Of a DNA stretch of 64,000 nt, positions 33,945-46,842 are shown in pieces. The stretch spans positions 255,436 to 319,435 of the forward strand of contig LUCM01009007.1 in assembly GCA_008360955.1 (NCBI GenBank), read 5' to 3'. Below the pieces are notes generated by a model, which made no database searches, was not told the origin of the DNA, and saw only the letters and a list, made by a program, of their open reading frames with translations. The stretch is from Fasciolopsis buskii. Its lineage: Eukaryota > Platyhelminthes > Trematoda > Plagiorchiida > Fasciolidae. Within the stretch, counting starts at the first letter, position 1. Each line of letters opens with the position of its first letter. The translations under genes and the position numbers were made by a program.

Positions 33945-36496
33945 TTGCATTGCGTTGCATAGATTTTGCTGACAAAAATAATGTCGCATTTCAGTCAAAG
34001 AATTTGAGGGTATAAACATAAAATAGGAAAAAATGAATTTACACTCATCACCTTGTAAAAATGTAAAAAAACTCATAGAGGATTAATCATAACACATTAA
34101 AATAGGTTGCTCAGGAATTTCGCTAAAACACCGTCACAGTTTGCCTAAATGCGTGCTAAATATGGAACAGTGGAGTTCCTGTGGATATTGATTCTAGAGG
34201 GTATGGAACGAAAAGTGGATCATGTTTAAACATGAGAGCGGCATTTTGAAAGATCGTTGTGCAGAGGGTGCCTGGGATCTGAAAGAATTTTGCGAGCAAA
34301 TTTCTCACATGCTGATAAGTGTTAATCACAGAGATTTAGGGACAACTCAGTTAGTGGCAAGAAGGACACACGGTTAATAACTGATAGCCTCGGTGAGGAA
34401 TTTTAAAGTATTTTTAAGTAAACCTGGAAAAATGCGAGGATAACAGTAAAGAAGGATTGGAAATCCTTGGTATGGAAATTGGAAGATGGTGCTTTGTTTC
34501 ACCTTGTAGTGCCGAAGCTTCCTGATTTGGAACGGCAACCGTCGGAGATTTTTTACACAGGTAGAAATGTGGGAAGTCTACTTCAGAATTTTATCAATAG
34601 TAACTCCTAGATATTTCACAGAATCAACCCTGGTAGATGTTTTGAGTCGATAGAAGACGTTTCGGATGAGTGGGCTAACCGAGAGAGAGAGAGAAAAAAC
34701 AGACATTCAAAACATTTAGAAGTGTCGAGATTTAAACCAGCTCGTGCAGAGCAACCATAAATGAAAGATAGGTTGTTGGAAAAATTTTGAAAATCTTCGT
34801 TATTCGGAACGGCTTGAGCAAGGGCAACATCATTGGCATACGCAAACAGATGACAGAGTGAGCTAGTTGATAAATTGCTGATGTAAGTAGAAAAGAGAAA
34901 TGGGGAAAGAGCAGCACCCTTTAATACGCCTGAGTTGTTCATGAACGGTTTTGAAGTTTCACAGTCCATTCGTGTCCATTGGGTTCGGTTAGTAAAGTAA
35001 TCAGACAGCCATGCTAATGAAGGTGTGGGACAACCAATTGTTTCCAGTTCGTGAAGTCCAAGGGAACGTGGGAGGGAATCAAATGCCGACGAATAGTCTA
35101 GAAAGGCACAACGCATAGATTACATTGATGCCTTTAAGGACTTACAAATCTGGCGATTGAGGGAAATGTCAGCTTCCAAAATGGACCTGTTATATCTATA
35201 GGCAAACTGGAAAGAGTCACCAGGAAGATACATAAACGAACACAGGCGATTAACTATTTCACGCCTTGCCATAGGATTGGCAGGCGAATGTAATATTGAT
35301 GCGCTGCATTTCAGCTTTTATTAAGTTGGAAGCATACAGAACACTTGAATTATTACAGTATTTGTGGAAGTGACCCTTGCGTCTTAGAGATTTCAGTTTC
35401 TGAGTGGAGATACGGCCATTTGAGACGAACAGTGTTTCTGAGGGAGAGCAGATATCAAAGATTGCGTTGGTCGCCACTATGAAATTTTTGACATTGTCAT
35501 TGAGCAAGGGTTCAAAAGAGAAACAGACAGATGTGAGTAGAAGGGATTTCTGAAGAAGAATAAGGTTGTTGTTTGAAAAGTTTTGGAGACGAATTCGTAT
35601 CTGATTTGTTTGCTTGAGGGAATGGAGGGCAGCCTTGAGTATATTTTGGGCCTTAGCAGAAGCAGACAACGATCACTACACGAAACTGGAGCACACAGTT
35701 CCAGAAAAATAAATCAAGGTGGTTAGTAATACCTCTATCTAAAATAGAATCGCCTCTGGTGAGAGAAACGCGGAGATCAGTTAAATCAAACGCATTCAGT
35801 GGTAGGGTAGTTGCATGACTGAAATCACCCACAATAAAATGCGGATTATCCTCAAGAGGAGGAACAATAGAAACTAGAAGAGTCGAAAAAAAGATGCGAT
35901 ATTTTGTTGAGAGCCAAAAGGGGCAATATATGAATTTGTTTTGATTGTACTGGTATGGCGAGAAATCCTAGGGTGACAATGTGTCAGGAGACAGTTGATT
36001 CCGTTGAGCGAGTACGTACAAACAACTTCGGACTTGCCGGATCAGAAGAAGTTTACGTGTGTTGCCACACCTTCTCCAGTCTTCTTCTTGTACGAAACTC
36101 TGTCCTGCCGATGGAGTCTGGAGCTGTCTATCAACACGAGTGAATCAGCGATATCCGGGTTCAGTCACGATTTTTTTATGCAGATGCCACACGTGTGAAC
36201 ATGGATCGGGAATTGAAGTGTGTGAGACAGATCCGATAATTTCGTAAACAGAGAGCAGATGTTTGTACTCCACGATGTCCGAATGGGCATCTTGGCTGCA
36301 AGGATGCATTTAAGAGCTGCCTATCACTCAAAACGAGTGCCTATTTTGGATGGATAAGACGATCCCAGTCCATGTTGAGAAACGATACAGTTTTTAAACA
36401 AACATAATTTCGAGCGATTGTGGCGGCGAACCGGGACTATAATCGGACCAAATATCCCACGTAATACGACGAAATATTGATGACAGAATTGTAGCG
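33945..36496 (-). pseudogene. CR1-like non-LTR retrotransposon, copy C, internally deleted, inside an intron
   Basis: On the minus strand, 5' to 3': an endonuclease remnant (HFIVGDFSHATTLPLNAFDL, SLTRGDSILDRGITNH near 35.82 kb), then linker 35669-35259. A fusion at about 35254 skips the RT fingers. The RT palm block follows (35116-34616; YANDVAL, preceded by TAA), then a 3' region ending about 33945 in only about three pentamers. It is collinear with A2 on the right and with A1 on the left. It lies in the 3.4-kb intron between two exons of the large gene, in the gene's orientation. Confidence 0.8.
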
Positions 36497-37143
36497 CTTC
36501 CCGTTATTTGGCGCGTGCACCATGTACCATCAATCTAACTACATGCAAACTCACCACATACTGCAAACACCTAGGCGTCAAATATTTCTTCGCCTCAAAG
36601 CTGCAAAATTAAATGGAATTAGTGGGATTCTATGTGATTTCTGAGCAAGTGAATTCTATTTAGGTCTAGTCTCAGTGATTCATTTTGGAGTTCGTTTTAT
36701 TGCCCTCGTTCCGCAAAGTTGCTTAATGGAGACATGACAACAATCCTTCCTATCAAAGGCGACTAACCGGGGAATACAAAAACAGGATAAACAACGCGAG
36801 CGTCGCTCACGATTGCAATAATCCAGGACTGCTTGGCTAACTTGAAAAAATAATCCCTCGGAATTAGCAAGTAGATTCTTTATTTATATTGCGCAATTTA
36901 CTTGAAATTTCACCAAAACTTAATCAGATGAGGGAAAAATCTGGTGTTTCCAGTAAGCGTTTAGTGGTTTATAGAAGGCAGACAGCTTTTCTTATCGATA
37001 ATTACAGCGGAATAAAGCGCGAGTGTAACCAATGAATATCCTGGGACACGTAATAATTTAGCGCGTGTTTCGTTTAAATTGGATTATTTGATGAAACTTT
37101 ATATACCTCGAAATTGAGGACTAACTGGACGGAAACCACATAC

Positions 37144-37338
37144 CATGCAAGGTAATCGGATTTGTTGTGATCATATAGCATCGTTTGTTATGTTCAAAAG
37201 GTTGGTACACAGCAGGCCACAAGTCGCAGACGAACATTTTCCCTGTGGCAAAAAGAACAACTCTAGGATCCACAGTGAACGGGGCAGGCAGAAAGCCTTG
37301 GTCAGTGGCCATTGTGTACGGTCCCACTGCACAGGGGT
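37144..37338 (-). CDS. Large modular surface protein gene: internal exon
   Basis: Acceptor TTTGTTTTGTAG and donor CATG|GTATGT. After two bases the frame reads PCAVGPYTMATDQGFLPAPF, then VDPRVVLFATGKMFVCDLWP and YQPFEHNKRCYMITTNPITLH. A second frame is open for most of its length but hits a stop near the 3' end. The chosen frame is the one that joins its neighbours. Three cysteines suggest a disulphide-bonded extracellular fold. Family unknown. Confidence 0.55.
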
Positions 37339-37452
37339 CTACAAAACAAATAAGATAACGCTCAGGCATTTAACAAATGGTGGTTTATTTTCCTAGAAAT
37401 TGTTTTTGACTAAAACGATATTCGTATAGGATAGGTTAGCATTTAGGAATAC

Positions 37453-37609
37453 TGCCGGTCACAGGACCACGGGAAGCTTCATGGAGGATTTCACTTCGAA
37501 TAGTGTCATAACTGTCTGTATTCAAACGGGGATCAAGACCGACTGAAATCAGATTAACTGGATTCAGGTAAAGGACGAGATCCGCTGAGTTAGAGCGGTC
37601 AGTCTGCAG
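37453..37609 (-). CDS. Large modular surface protein gene: internal exon
   Basis: Acceptor TTTTCGGACAG; the frame starts LQTDRSNSADLVLYLNPVNL then ISVGLDPRLNTDSYDTIRSE and ILHEASRGPVTG. I end it at GGCA|GTATTC, which leaves one base to match 37144-37338. If that weak donor is not used, the frame stops at TAA (37436-37438) after SIPKC. An alternative start six bases downstream (CTGCAG|ACT) keeps the same frame. Confidence 0.5.
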
Positions 37610-37955
37610 CTGTCCGAAAAGGATTTACTAGTCAAATATTCATGCAGTACAGATAAAACTAAATTCTCACTTTAGCATGAAAAACCAAATTGTAGAGAAT
37701 GCAGAATTGTTTAAGCTTCGAATAAGTCGAAGTTATTCAATAATATGTGAAGTGACGCTAAAAATGCGGTATTAAATCTGTGACACAAAATGAAATAAGG
37801 GGTAAATGGTCAAACGACGATCTGTAATCTGCCAAAATATGCAGCGAGTCAGTACATGCCTTCAAGTCTACTCTCATCATGTAACGTAGTAAAAACTAAT
37901 GGAGGAATACCTATACTCAAACACGAATACATCGAAGAAACCGCCAACGCTTACC

Positions 37956-38124
37956 GAACGTATCTGAGTCCTTAGCCAGACTACAGACTGTAAAGTCCAT
38001 TGTCATCACTGTGCTGCTGCCATCGTGCTCCAGTTTCTTGAAAACCACACGTAACCCCCGGGCTTTCAGTACGCTTTTGAAATTATATACTCCATCCGAC
38101 TGAGTATAGTAATCGATTGTCCCC
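37956..38124 (-). CDS. Large modular surface protein gene: second half of discoidin-like domain
   Basis: Acceptor GATCTAG and strong donor TTCG|GTAAGC. After one base the frame reads GTIDYYTQSDGVYNFKSVLK, ARGLRVVFKKLEHDGSSTV and MDFTVCSWLRTQIRS. Together with the exon at 39821-40130 the order of conserved hydrophobics and the final Cys fits an F5/8 type C (discoidin) beta-sandwich: GLRVVFKKL corresponds to the ARYIRI-type strand and FTVC to its closing Cys. Confidence 0.55.
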
Positions 38125-39820
38125 TAGATCAAGACAACGGAAATGCAGATTTCAAAAAAAATGATTTGCTGCTTTATGCGTTCATTTGTCCCTAAGAAAT
38201 CCCAGGAATGAAAATGACGAGGATGCTCGGGGAATAAACCGAATGGGATCATTTCAGTCTTCTTTCTCAACTGTGTCCATACATTGGCAAAAAATCCACC
38301 ACAGTGTTTTTCTTCTAAGTGCACTGAGTAGACGTTCTGGCTGATCCGTTGCTAAATTTCTCCCATTTTTTCCTGAAGCAGGATATTAATTTTTCCCTTT
38401 CCCTTTTCCTGGGAATACTAACGAGCATTCATGATGTCCTAATTGTTCTATTGAATAATCAGTGATTCCATTGGATACATTTATTCACAGTCCTGCGATT
38501 ACCCTAACAGTCGTTCTTTGACCGGTCGTGTTCAATACGTGTGCAATCGGTCACCAACGATTTTCTTCCGCATGTTTGATCTTATAAGTCTAGGGATCCA
38601 ACTAACTCTCATGGTTCACCTGAAAACCACGTTCCTTTTTAGATGTTTGCAATGTTAAAAAGCAGAAGAGTTCTGTTTCATTATTATTTTGTTGAATTCA
38701 CCAGCTCATCGCCGCTACCTTACCTGAACTTGCCGAAACTCTTTCAAATCACATCATTCAGAGTCTTCTGATAAATATATTGGTAAAGTAGTCGCAAGAG
38801 CCAATGGGGGTTTTCATTTCATAGTCACCCAGTTCATTTATCACTTCTTCGTGCCGAAGTTTAATACTTCACTTGATCCATCTGCCTCAATCCTTACTTC
38901 GTTCAACATTTTGTTCTTTACTATCAAATATTTACCCCTAATCAAACTTTCATCTAATCACTGTTTTTATATTCGCACTCACCTCATATTTTTTAGAATC
39001 GTGTTTCAATGGTAAGCACTCTTCCCTGGTGTTGACAAACATACATTAATGTGGCACGCCGGTACCTCCCTCGACGTGAATTGGCTTGATACGTAAAACC
39101 AGAGTACCGACCTGCAACAATTACCATGTGCATAGAGCGACATCACCAGTTTCAAATGAGATTCGTTTATTATATGGCTACAGAAGTTCCACCCATGAGA
39201 TAGTCATTTCTGAGGGCACGATAACGTGAATTCTCACGCGTATAACCAGGACGTTAGTCCGTTCGCTTACGATAGTACATTTTTTCTGGCTGGTCTCTGT
39301 TTATTGCAGTGATCGCAAAAGTAATGACGATAGCGATAACAATAACACTAACCGTGTTAATAAACCATGAGTTTCTCCGGGATGCTTTGCTGTTTTTTGT
39401 CCCTGTATGCCGTCAAACTCATTTTATCGTTTCTAGGATTCACAAACAAATGTATCATCCGGTCGACTTGCGGGTAAAAATGACATTTCCATAACATTAT
39501 GGATTAAAGTTTCATGAAAACAGGTGTCTCGGTGATTTTGATAAGCATGTTCATGGTGACAAATACTGACCAAATAGGTTGTTAACGCCGACACGTTCTA
39601 AACAAATTTACAAGTTGTCCCGTTTATCAGGCAAAGTAAAATTTGAAAAATTTGCTTCATTGAGAGTTCCTTTTTCAGGTGACTGAAGAATGGCTTGCAT
39701 AATTTTGCAGCCAAATTCGAGTAATTTGCAAACAATTGTAAGTCTTCTATCAAACAGATAATGAAAGCCCAAGAGGGATGTCAATTCTCATACGCTTACT
39801 AAAAATAAGAATAGACAGAC

Positions 39821-40130
39821 CCACTTGCCTCTTCATGCAGAGAATATGATCTACCGTCAAGTGTGAAGTAAATTGCAATCTGCAGTATTTTGTTTGAGGG
39901 ATCCAGAAGCTTAAAAACAAGTGATTTTATTTCTGCCAAGCTGCCGAGCAATACGGTGACATATCGTTGATAGGCAAATGCTCCAGCACGTGCCGGAATT
40001 CTCCACCCTAGGCCGGAATTCGGGCGAAGCATTGTAACAGAGTAGGTGGGATCGGGAGATGTTAGCGCCGAGATCTGACAGTCGAGAATTTTAATTGTGT
40101 TCCTCATATTCAGATCACTGTCGCATCCAT
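39821..40130 (-). CDS. Large modular surface protein gene: first half of discoidin (F5/8C)-like domain
   Basis: Acceptor CTCCAACTTAG. The frame reads GCDSDLNMRNTIKILDCQIS, then PDPTYSVTMLRPNSGLGWRI, YQRYVTVLLGSLAEIKSLVF and ILQIAIYFTLDGRSYSLHEE. This matches the discoidin pattern: C...I.D.QISA, the GWR block, Y-x-V-x-L-G and Y-x-x-DG-x-x-Y. The end is uncertain: AG|GCAAGT (39829) would be an attractive GC-type donor, but only GTGG|GTCTGT (39821) keeps phase with 37956-38124. An adhesion or ligand-binding role is inferred from the fold. Confidence 0.6.
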
Positions 40131-42237
40131 CTAAGTTGGAGAGAAAGGTTGATATAAATATGTTGAACTAATTTTTTTCTCTTACGTTAGTTTGACCAAT
40201 CTTGTACTAAATTTGAAGCCAATTAAATAATTAAAAAGACGAAGAAAGACCTTTGTGCGTTTGCCGAACTGTAGCGCCTATTTGTGAGAAATTGGTCGTA
40301 TGCAAAACAGGGTTAATGGAATACGTGTTTCTCCCTACGTAAGTAGCGAATGGTTATTAACAAAGAAATTCTAGGATTCTTGTCATTGATATCACTTATT
40401 AACTAGTCATTAGTAATAGGTCAATCGATGGTGTTTAGATTACCACCAATACTTTCTAGAGAATCGGGAAACGGGCTTCAAAAATACTGGCATCAGGAAG
40501 TTAACTTGATGAAGTACGTTTTGAAAACGACGGAATTCAATAAACATAATTAAAAGGTGGTGTGAATCACCCGTTAAATTTCCACTGAGTGAAAACAACT
40601 AACGTATTTCAAATACTTCCACCTTAATTTACAGTTAATTATGGCCATTGTGGGACAAGAACCGAGTCAGTTCTTCCGATGATAGAAAGATGCAGAAGAA
40701 ATAAAATCTGAAGAGAAAGACGTTTTATGATGAATGTATTTAGAAGAACTGACTGCAAAAATGTTCTTATTTGTGATTATGAATAATGCCACAGAAACAA
40801 AAAATTGCAACTAGACGAATCCCGCACCCATGTTCTTCAACTGTCTTTGAAGGGTGAAAATTGCAGCTTAATATTGAGGATTTTAAAACTGGAACTACAC
40901 GGAAAGGTGCAAACGACAATAATATATTTGAATGGAACTACTTGTTCAACAAAAAATAGCGTTGCAAATGAAGATGAAGAGACGATATTCAGCTATCACG
41001 ACTAGTCTTCTGCTAAATTGTTATCAGGGAAGATATGTTATCTTTTGTAACCGGAAAGTCGATTTTTTACTTCATCCACAGACTTGGTTGTTCTCGATGG
41101 ATACATGCTTCTATTTAGAACATTGCAAAAAGTGTACCATTTTTATTTATTCACTCAGCTAATGCATTTGTTATTACCATTTCAGTGTTTACTTACAGCT
41201 GCATTTGGGGATGTTCCTGGTTAGGGGAGCAAGAAGGCTTCTTTGAATTCAGCCAATTCAATAAGGTCAAAAAAGACATGTGCCTGTTCTTCCTCGAACG
41301 TTGCCAAGGAGCGTGCCTAATGCTACCACTGGGTCTCGGACAATTAGATGTGGTCAAAGCAAAATCTAAACCATAAGTTATCCAAGGCTGAGGGAGAAAA
41401 AATGACGAAAAAGCATTCCACCCAAAACACATCAGATGCAGGCACAATTAGTGCTTATACGAAAGCTTGGAAATTACGGAACACCTTTAGTCAGTATTTA
41501 CTGGATCACTTCATCCTAGACTCGAATACAACTGCGGTTAGACAAATTCCAGACCGGTTGACTGATATAGCCGCCTAAATCCGGATTTCAAATAACTCCT
41601 ATGAAGAACGAACTTAACCGAAAAATCAGCTGTGCATGGTTTCGTAAAACTAATCGAAAAGTTGTGAAGTAACGTCAAGTGGAATATGGAACTGAAGCAG
41701 AATTTTCTGATTGCCACAGCTTTTGTAGAATCGGTTTTTAAATGCTCGGGCTCCAAGTTCACATTTGGCTTAAACTGGATGGTTTATTAGAACCCAAGTG
41801 TTTAGATGGTTTGGATTTTATCAGTCTTGCATTTAGTCGGCTCAGTACATCTAAATTGAATTCTGCAGTATCAGGAATAAGATATTCTACTTGTCATTGA
41901 ATTTATGACTATTCTAGAGAGTATTTAAATTGAAGTAACCAGCTAATCATAAACCACCGGGCACGATAAAATGCACCTCATCACCAGCAGCCTATCAGAA
42001 TGTCCGGTAGCCGACAATCAGATAACTGAAAACGAGAAGTCTCTACCGCAGATCGACTACGTTTTCTGACAGCGAAATAATGTCCTTTCGAAAAAAAGAG
42101 GAAACTTCGACGACTTGTAAAATATGAACGTCAAGCAAGTTGAAAATATGAGCAGAAAATAACATAAAGTTATGACAAACTTGAACTTGAATTGATCAAC
42201 TTGGTCGTTGAGAATGCAAAGAATATCCATGGGCGAC

Positions 42238-42403
42238 CTCCAACTGTAACCTGACTACTGCCTGCGTGATCATATGCCATGCAGATAAGCTCCGTTGAAA
42301 GCGTAATATCCTTGTAAGTGTCCAATTCCCCGATGCTCAGTTGGTCCTTCACGTGTAACCTCAGTTTCACCAGTGACGTTTGGTCAAAATACAACGGACC
42401 AGC
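42238..42403 (-). CDS. Large modular surface protein gene: beta-sandwich module exon
   Basis: Acceptor CCATCGTTTCAG. The frame from the first base reads AGPLYFDQTSLVKLRLHVKD, QLSIGELDTYKDITLSTELI and CMAYDHAGSSQVTVG. Alternating hydrophobic residues suggest Ig-like beta strands. The donor GGAG|GTCGCC leaves one base, as the discoidin exon requires. CAG|GTTACA at 42250 is an alternative but breaks phase. Confidence 0.5.
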
Positions 42404-43714
42404 CTGAAACGATGGTCAGATAATTGGTAACTGGAAACTCAAACAGACTCAACTAGTTATTTGCATACCGTCTAAAGAAGCAAGGTAAAAAATTGAAAAT
42501 GTGGCGCTCTAAAATATAGTGTGCAAATTAAAGGACGTTTTGGAGTATAAGTCCACATGAACGCAAGGGAGCATGCAAGGTTTGCTTTTACAATGTTTCT
42601 GTGTAAGAGGATCAGAAAATCCGCCGATCCTTAGAACATCAATTAGCCGATAACAAGGTGTTATTTGAGGGTAATTGGAGAACCACAGCAATTTCAATTC
42701 TTCAATGACGTCATCTTGCACATAAAAGCAAACTTGAAGCGAGGCCTTAATTGCTTAGAAGTTTGCCTGTATATCATCAATTTCATGTGTCAGAAGCAAA
42801 CTGCGAAGAAAGCAACTACCTGTTATTTGACCAATTTTTATGCATAACCGATCCTGTGATCGGTTAGACGGCAATAATGCTCTCTAAGAGCAAGGATGCT
42901 CAGATTCCACTACCGCGTTAGTCACCCGAACGCTATAAGCGGATTCAAGTAATTTCCTTCATTTCATAGTCAAAAAGTGATTAATTCGAAGAGTAAATAA
43001 CTGACCTACCTATAGGAGCGGATTGGATTAGGCAAGAAGAAACTGAACAGGACGTGTACATCAGAGTGAAGCCAGGTTAGCATCCCTATAACTCGTATGC
43101 GCCGTAAATGTCTGCCATTATTCACACCTAGCAGACAAGCATATCGTAGTGTGCGTGTGAATAGGTAATAGTAAAATCAAATATATGGGTGAAAGTAAAT
43201 AATTACGAACTTCATGGTGGTAAGACTTTCAGTGTATTTAACAGACTGCGAAATTGTTCTTTTTAATGAATTGCAAAAATGTCCGCAAATGAAGTCAAAG
43301 TACCAGCTTCAGAATTTGAGTAGATTCAAAGACAAATAGTTTTGGTCGAAAACCACAAGCTTTGAGGTATCTAAAAAAAATTTATCATTAGATTACCAAC
43401 GCACAAGATTTTCAGGGTCTACTTAATCTAAATAAGCTTGTTTGGATGCCGGCCCCAATGACAGTCAAAAATGCTAGGAAGCTCCAAAGCGGGACAGGAT
43501 CACTATTCGTTAACTCCACGCGAATGCCACTCACCATGGAGAACTAAACACGGTGCAAGCCAAATATGGGCAGTAACCCATTCTACTGATAATACTTGAT
43601 TTGGCGGGAGACACTGGAGTGGAGTAAACGGGTAGTAATCGTGTCACTCTTCGAAACTATCTGGCATTGTTGACTATCACTGAAACAGAAGTCTAAACAC
43701 ATTTGGCCCAGTAG

Positions 43715-43900
43715 TTCAGATCAGCTGAGTAATGTAGTGGCTTCACATGCAAAAAGACCCGGGTTCATACCCTGGATGAGACGATGGAGATGCATCATTA
43801 ATGAGCACTAATGAGAGTCTGGTGCATCCTGAGCATACGTTTGTCGGAAGAACCGACGGTGTGAGCTGAATGGAATCCGAAAGGCAGTCAGTCAAAGTAA
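43715..43900 (+). repeat. tRNA-like SINE of a different family
   Basis: A box-A-like GAGTAATGTAGTGG (43730-43743) and a box B, CCCGGGTTCATACCCTGG (43759-43776), about 30 bp apart, are followed by an unrelated body (GATGAGACGATGGAGATGC...). The sequence differs from the 2.9-kb SINE family. It is intronic. Confidence 0.4.
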
Positions 43901-45399
43901 AAATACCAATAATTCCACAAACTACTCGCAAGTAATTGTGAAATATATGCATAGAATATTTAAGCCGAGTATCACGGGGTTTCGGCCCGATTGCGTAAGG
44001 CAATCTCGGGCTATTTTAACCTAATCGAACGAATCTTCAGCTAGTTGGTGAATATCAGTCCTCAAATACTGCAGCAAACAGCTTAATAACCCAAAATATC
44101 ATTAGGTTAATACAATTTTAGATCAAAAGGATGTTTTACTAGAATGTCGTTACTCAGCGGTTAGCACGAGATTTTGGTGCGATACAGTGCGCAACATCAT
44201 CGAACAAAGATAAGTCATAAGTTACTGAATTTGAAATCTGTAATGCATAGTTGCATTTGAAACTGTTTTCCATTCGAAGTTAACATAACTGAAAAAGCCA
44301 TATCGATTTGTAATAAAAGAGCCTTATACGCATAACAGTACTTATGTATTGATCTCTCCGAGCAGAAAATTAGCAAAAGAGGAAAGATAAAGAATTACAT
44401 CCCTTCTGGGGTGATTCCTACCAGCCAGGTTTTCGGGATTCCTTTCGCATGCCGTCGACTGTTTACTGCAATCAGTCGTTGGCCTGTGCACAAAGAACTA
44501 CCTGACCAAACTGAAAAAGGCGATCTGCTAAGCGATTCCCAACCCGAGCTTATGATTCAGACCTGATCTGAAAAGCAGCAGAATAGTAAACAAGCATCAC
44601 TAACTAACCTATCCATTACACCGAGAAATGGTTACAAAAATGAAAAGCTGCATAATAATCATTATGCCGTGTTGAAGAAGGGACAAACAATGCGCTCGCA
44701 TTTTAATTGCAAACGAACTTCCTCACAGCGACCACTAAGGAAAACAGTGATCACAGTGTAGCTGTGTTGCTTCACTTTTGGCACTGTCCGGGAGGTAACA
44801 GCATAAGATAAAAGTATTAGTTAGTCGCAGGTAACGGTCACATAACTCGTGTTGCGTTCGGCTGAAACTATTTGAATCCCATGGGATCGTTGCAAGTCTA
44901 GATTGCCTAGTAGCAGTTTCGACGTTTTCAGTCGTGCAATGTTTCTTATTTCAAGAAAATTTACTGTGCCACGGAGGGCCGTTGTCATCCACAAGATTAA
45001 CTCACTGTGAACTTGGATATTTTTGCATCAGTCCCCGCAGAATCTACGACGAATGGAGTTGTAGATTTATTTTGTTCGACGATTTGTGCATTCTCAAAAA
45101 TATCTGAATGATAGATCAACAAAGTTCTAGCTTGACATTCCAGGCTGGAGGAAGTTGTCATGCTCATTGAAACTTCAAGGTTGACGTCATCGCTGCAGTA
45201 GAGGAAAAGTAGTTAAGCCTGTTGTTAAGTATACCATGGTATGGTGCAAAGCTTAAAGCATGAATATAATGTGTCAACGACATGCTGGCTAGTTGCAAGT
45301 AGTAAAACACCTTACTGTCTTGGCTAAAATATCTTACTGTGCTTATCTTCTAGACAGGGAAGTGGTCAATGGAACGCTGTGAAGTGAGTAGGTAACAGA

Positions 45400-45482
45400 T
45401 CATGGCAGATTCGAACTGACGCTATTCTGGTACAACAGCTGCAAAGCTGAATGCTTGAACATCTGCTTGCTATCCAGTAAAA
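45400..45482 (-). repeat. Possible tRNA-like element
   Basis: On the minus strand GGATAGCAAGCAGATG (box-A-like) is followed 50 bp on by GTCAGTTCGAATCTGCC (box-B-like with a partly pairing T arm) and contains CTTTGCAGCTG. It probably derives from a tRNA and is not a functional gene, as no complete acceptor stem is visible. Confidence 0.25.
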
Positions 45483-46767
45483 TTACTCAACTTGAGGGTT
45501 ACATACAATTTCAACAATTTCCTACGGGAACCAGGACACAGCTATACATGGTTACACATGCTCGATATGGCGGATGAACATTTTTTTGTACCAGAAAGAA
45601 CTATTACGACCAAAGACCGAAACTATTTACCAATTGTTGTGTTACACTGCGCACTACTGCCTGGAATACGTTCAGCCAGGAATTTTACTTTATGTAAGTC
45701 TAGGATACCTTGTAAATGATCACTCATTCATAGAAAACAGAGGTGATCTTCGGCCATTCATGATCATCTTAGAAACCATATTCAAGTAAATTACTACCAT
45801 GGTCTATCATGACAATCATAAGCATAAGCAGATAACGCCCGATTATGCACATCCCATAGACAATACATAGTATTTATACCTAGGTCCGTAAGCTAGAACA
45901 AGTTACTGGTGCATCATTTCGGCAGTTGCAGATGAACAGAATTTAACTGCGCATCAACTGACTGTTACATGTAAACGCGGCCAGTCCGGGAATCACACTT
46001 ACTTCCTTACCTGCAGGCCTTTCAGCTGGTTAGAAGTAAAAAAGCACGTGGAATGCAGCTTGGTCGCAATTTTACTTTGCTTTTATATCCACGCGAACCG
46101 CTAGAAAATTTTCAGGCGGTCTGTGGACTGAAGTATTCAACACAGTTTGGAGTAACGTACCACTAAAATGAAGGCACGAAAAACCAAACTTGACTGGCCA
46201 AAGAACCAGAATATTGCAGGACCACGAGAAGAAATAAAATCAGGCAGAAACCACACGACGGCAGACACCGTGGCGGTTAGCATGCCTCATTCTATAATCT
46301 TGTTTTTTGCGGAGATTAGCTCGCACAGTGTGTAACGGCTTTGAGTAAAAGCACTCGACGTCATCGTCTTGCCGAACAACACTGGTAATCAGTCACAAAA
46401 CGGTAAACGACGGGGAAAATTTCTCCTCTTCCCAAATACTAGTCAATACCATATGTTATTCACACAAGGCAACATGAGACAATTCTACCTAGGAAATTAG
46501 TTACGACAAACAGATCCGAAGTCAATTTGCTGTGAGTTTCTGACAATTCGAAGGGATTTGCTTGCATTATTGAAATCAGTTGAAATACCGCAGCAGATGT
46601 GATTAAAAGTCATTCCCACTAACCCTGATATTTAGACTGTCTGGCAAATTTTCGAGGAAACTACAATACTCGGTAATATGAGCATCAGCAGCTTACACTA
46701 CTTAGGGCTTTGTCGTTCGGATTCCACAAACATCAGCTGGCTCGATTTTCAGTTAAAGTCACTACGA

Positions 46768-46842
46768 GAACAACACAATGTGGTGAACAAGCTCGTTTTC
46801 AGTTATTCTTATTCATGCCAAAACATAACACTAAATATGGTC
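46768..46842 (+). repeat. Inverted repeat, left arm
   Basis: The stretch containing GTGGTGAACAAGCTCGTTTT and CAGTTATTCTTATTCATGC recurs in reverse complement at about 47054-47126 with roughly one change in six. A spacer of about 210 bp lies between. Origin unknown. Confidence 0.55.

Noticed and set aside
41193..41330. EF-hand-like snippet on the minus strand (FEEEQAHVFFDLIELAEFKE then AFLLP)
   Set aside because: It resembles a calmodulin/myosin light chain start, but the frame ends at once, no calcium loop follows and the fit is short enough to be chance.
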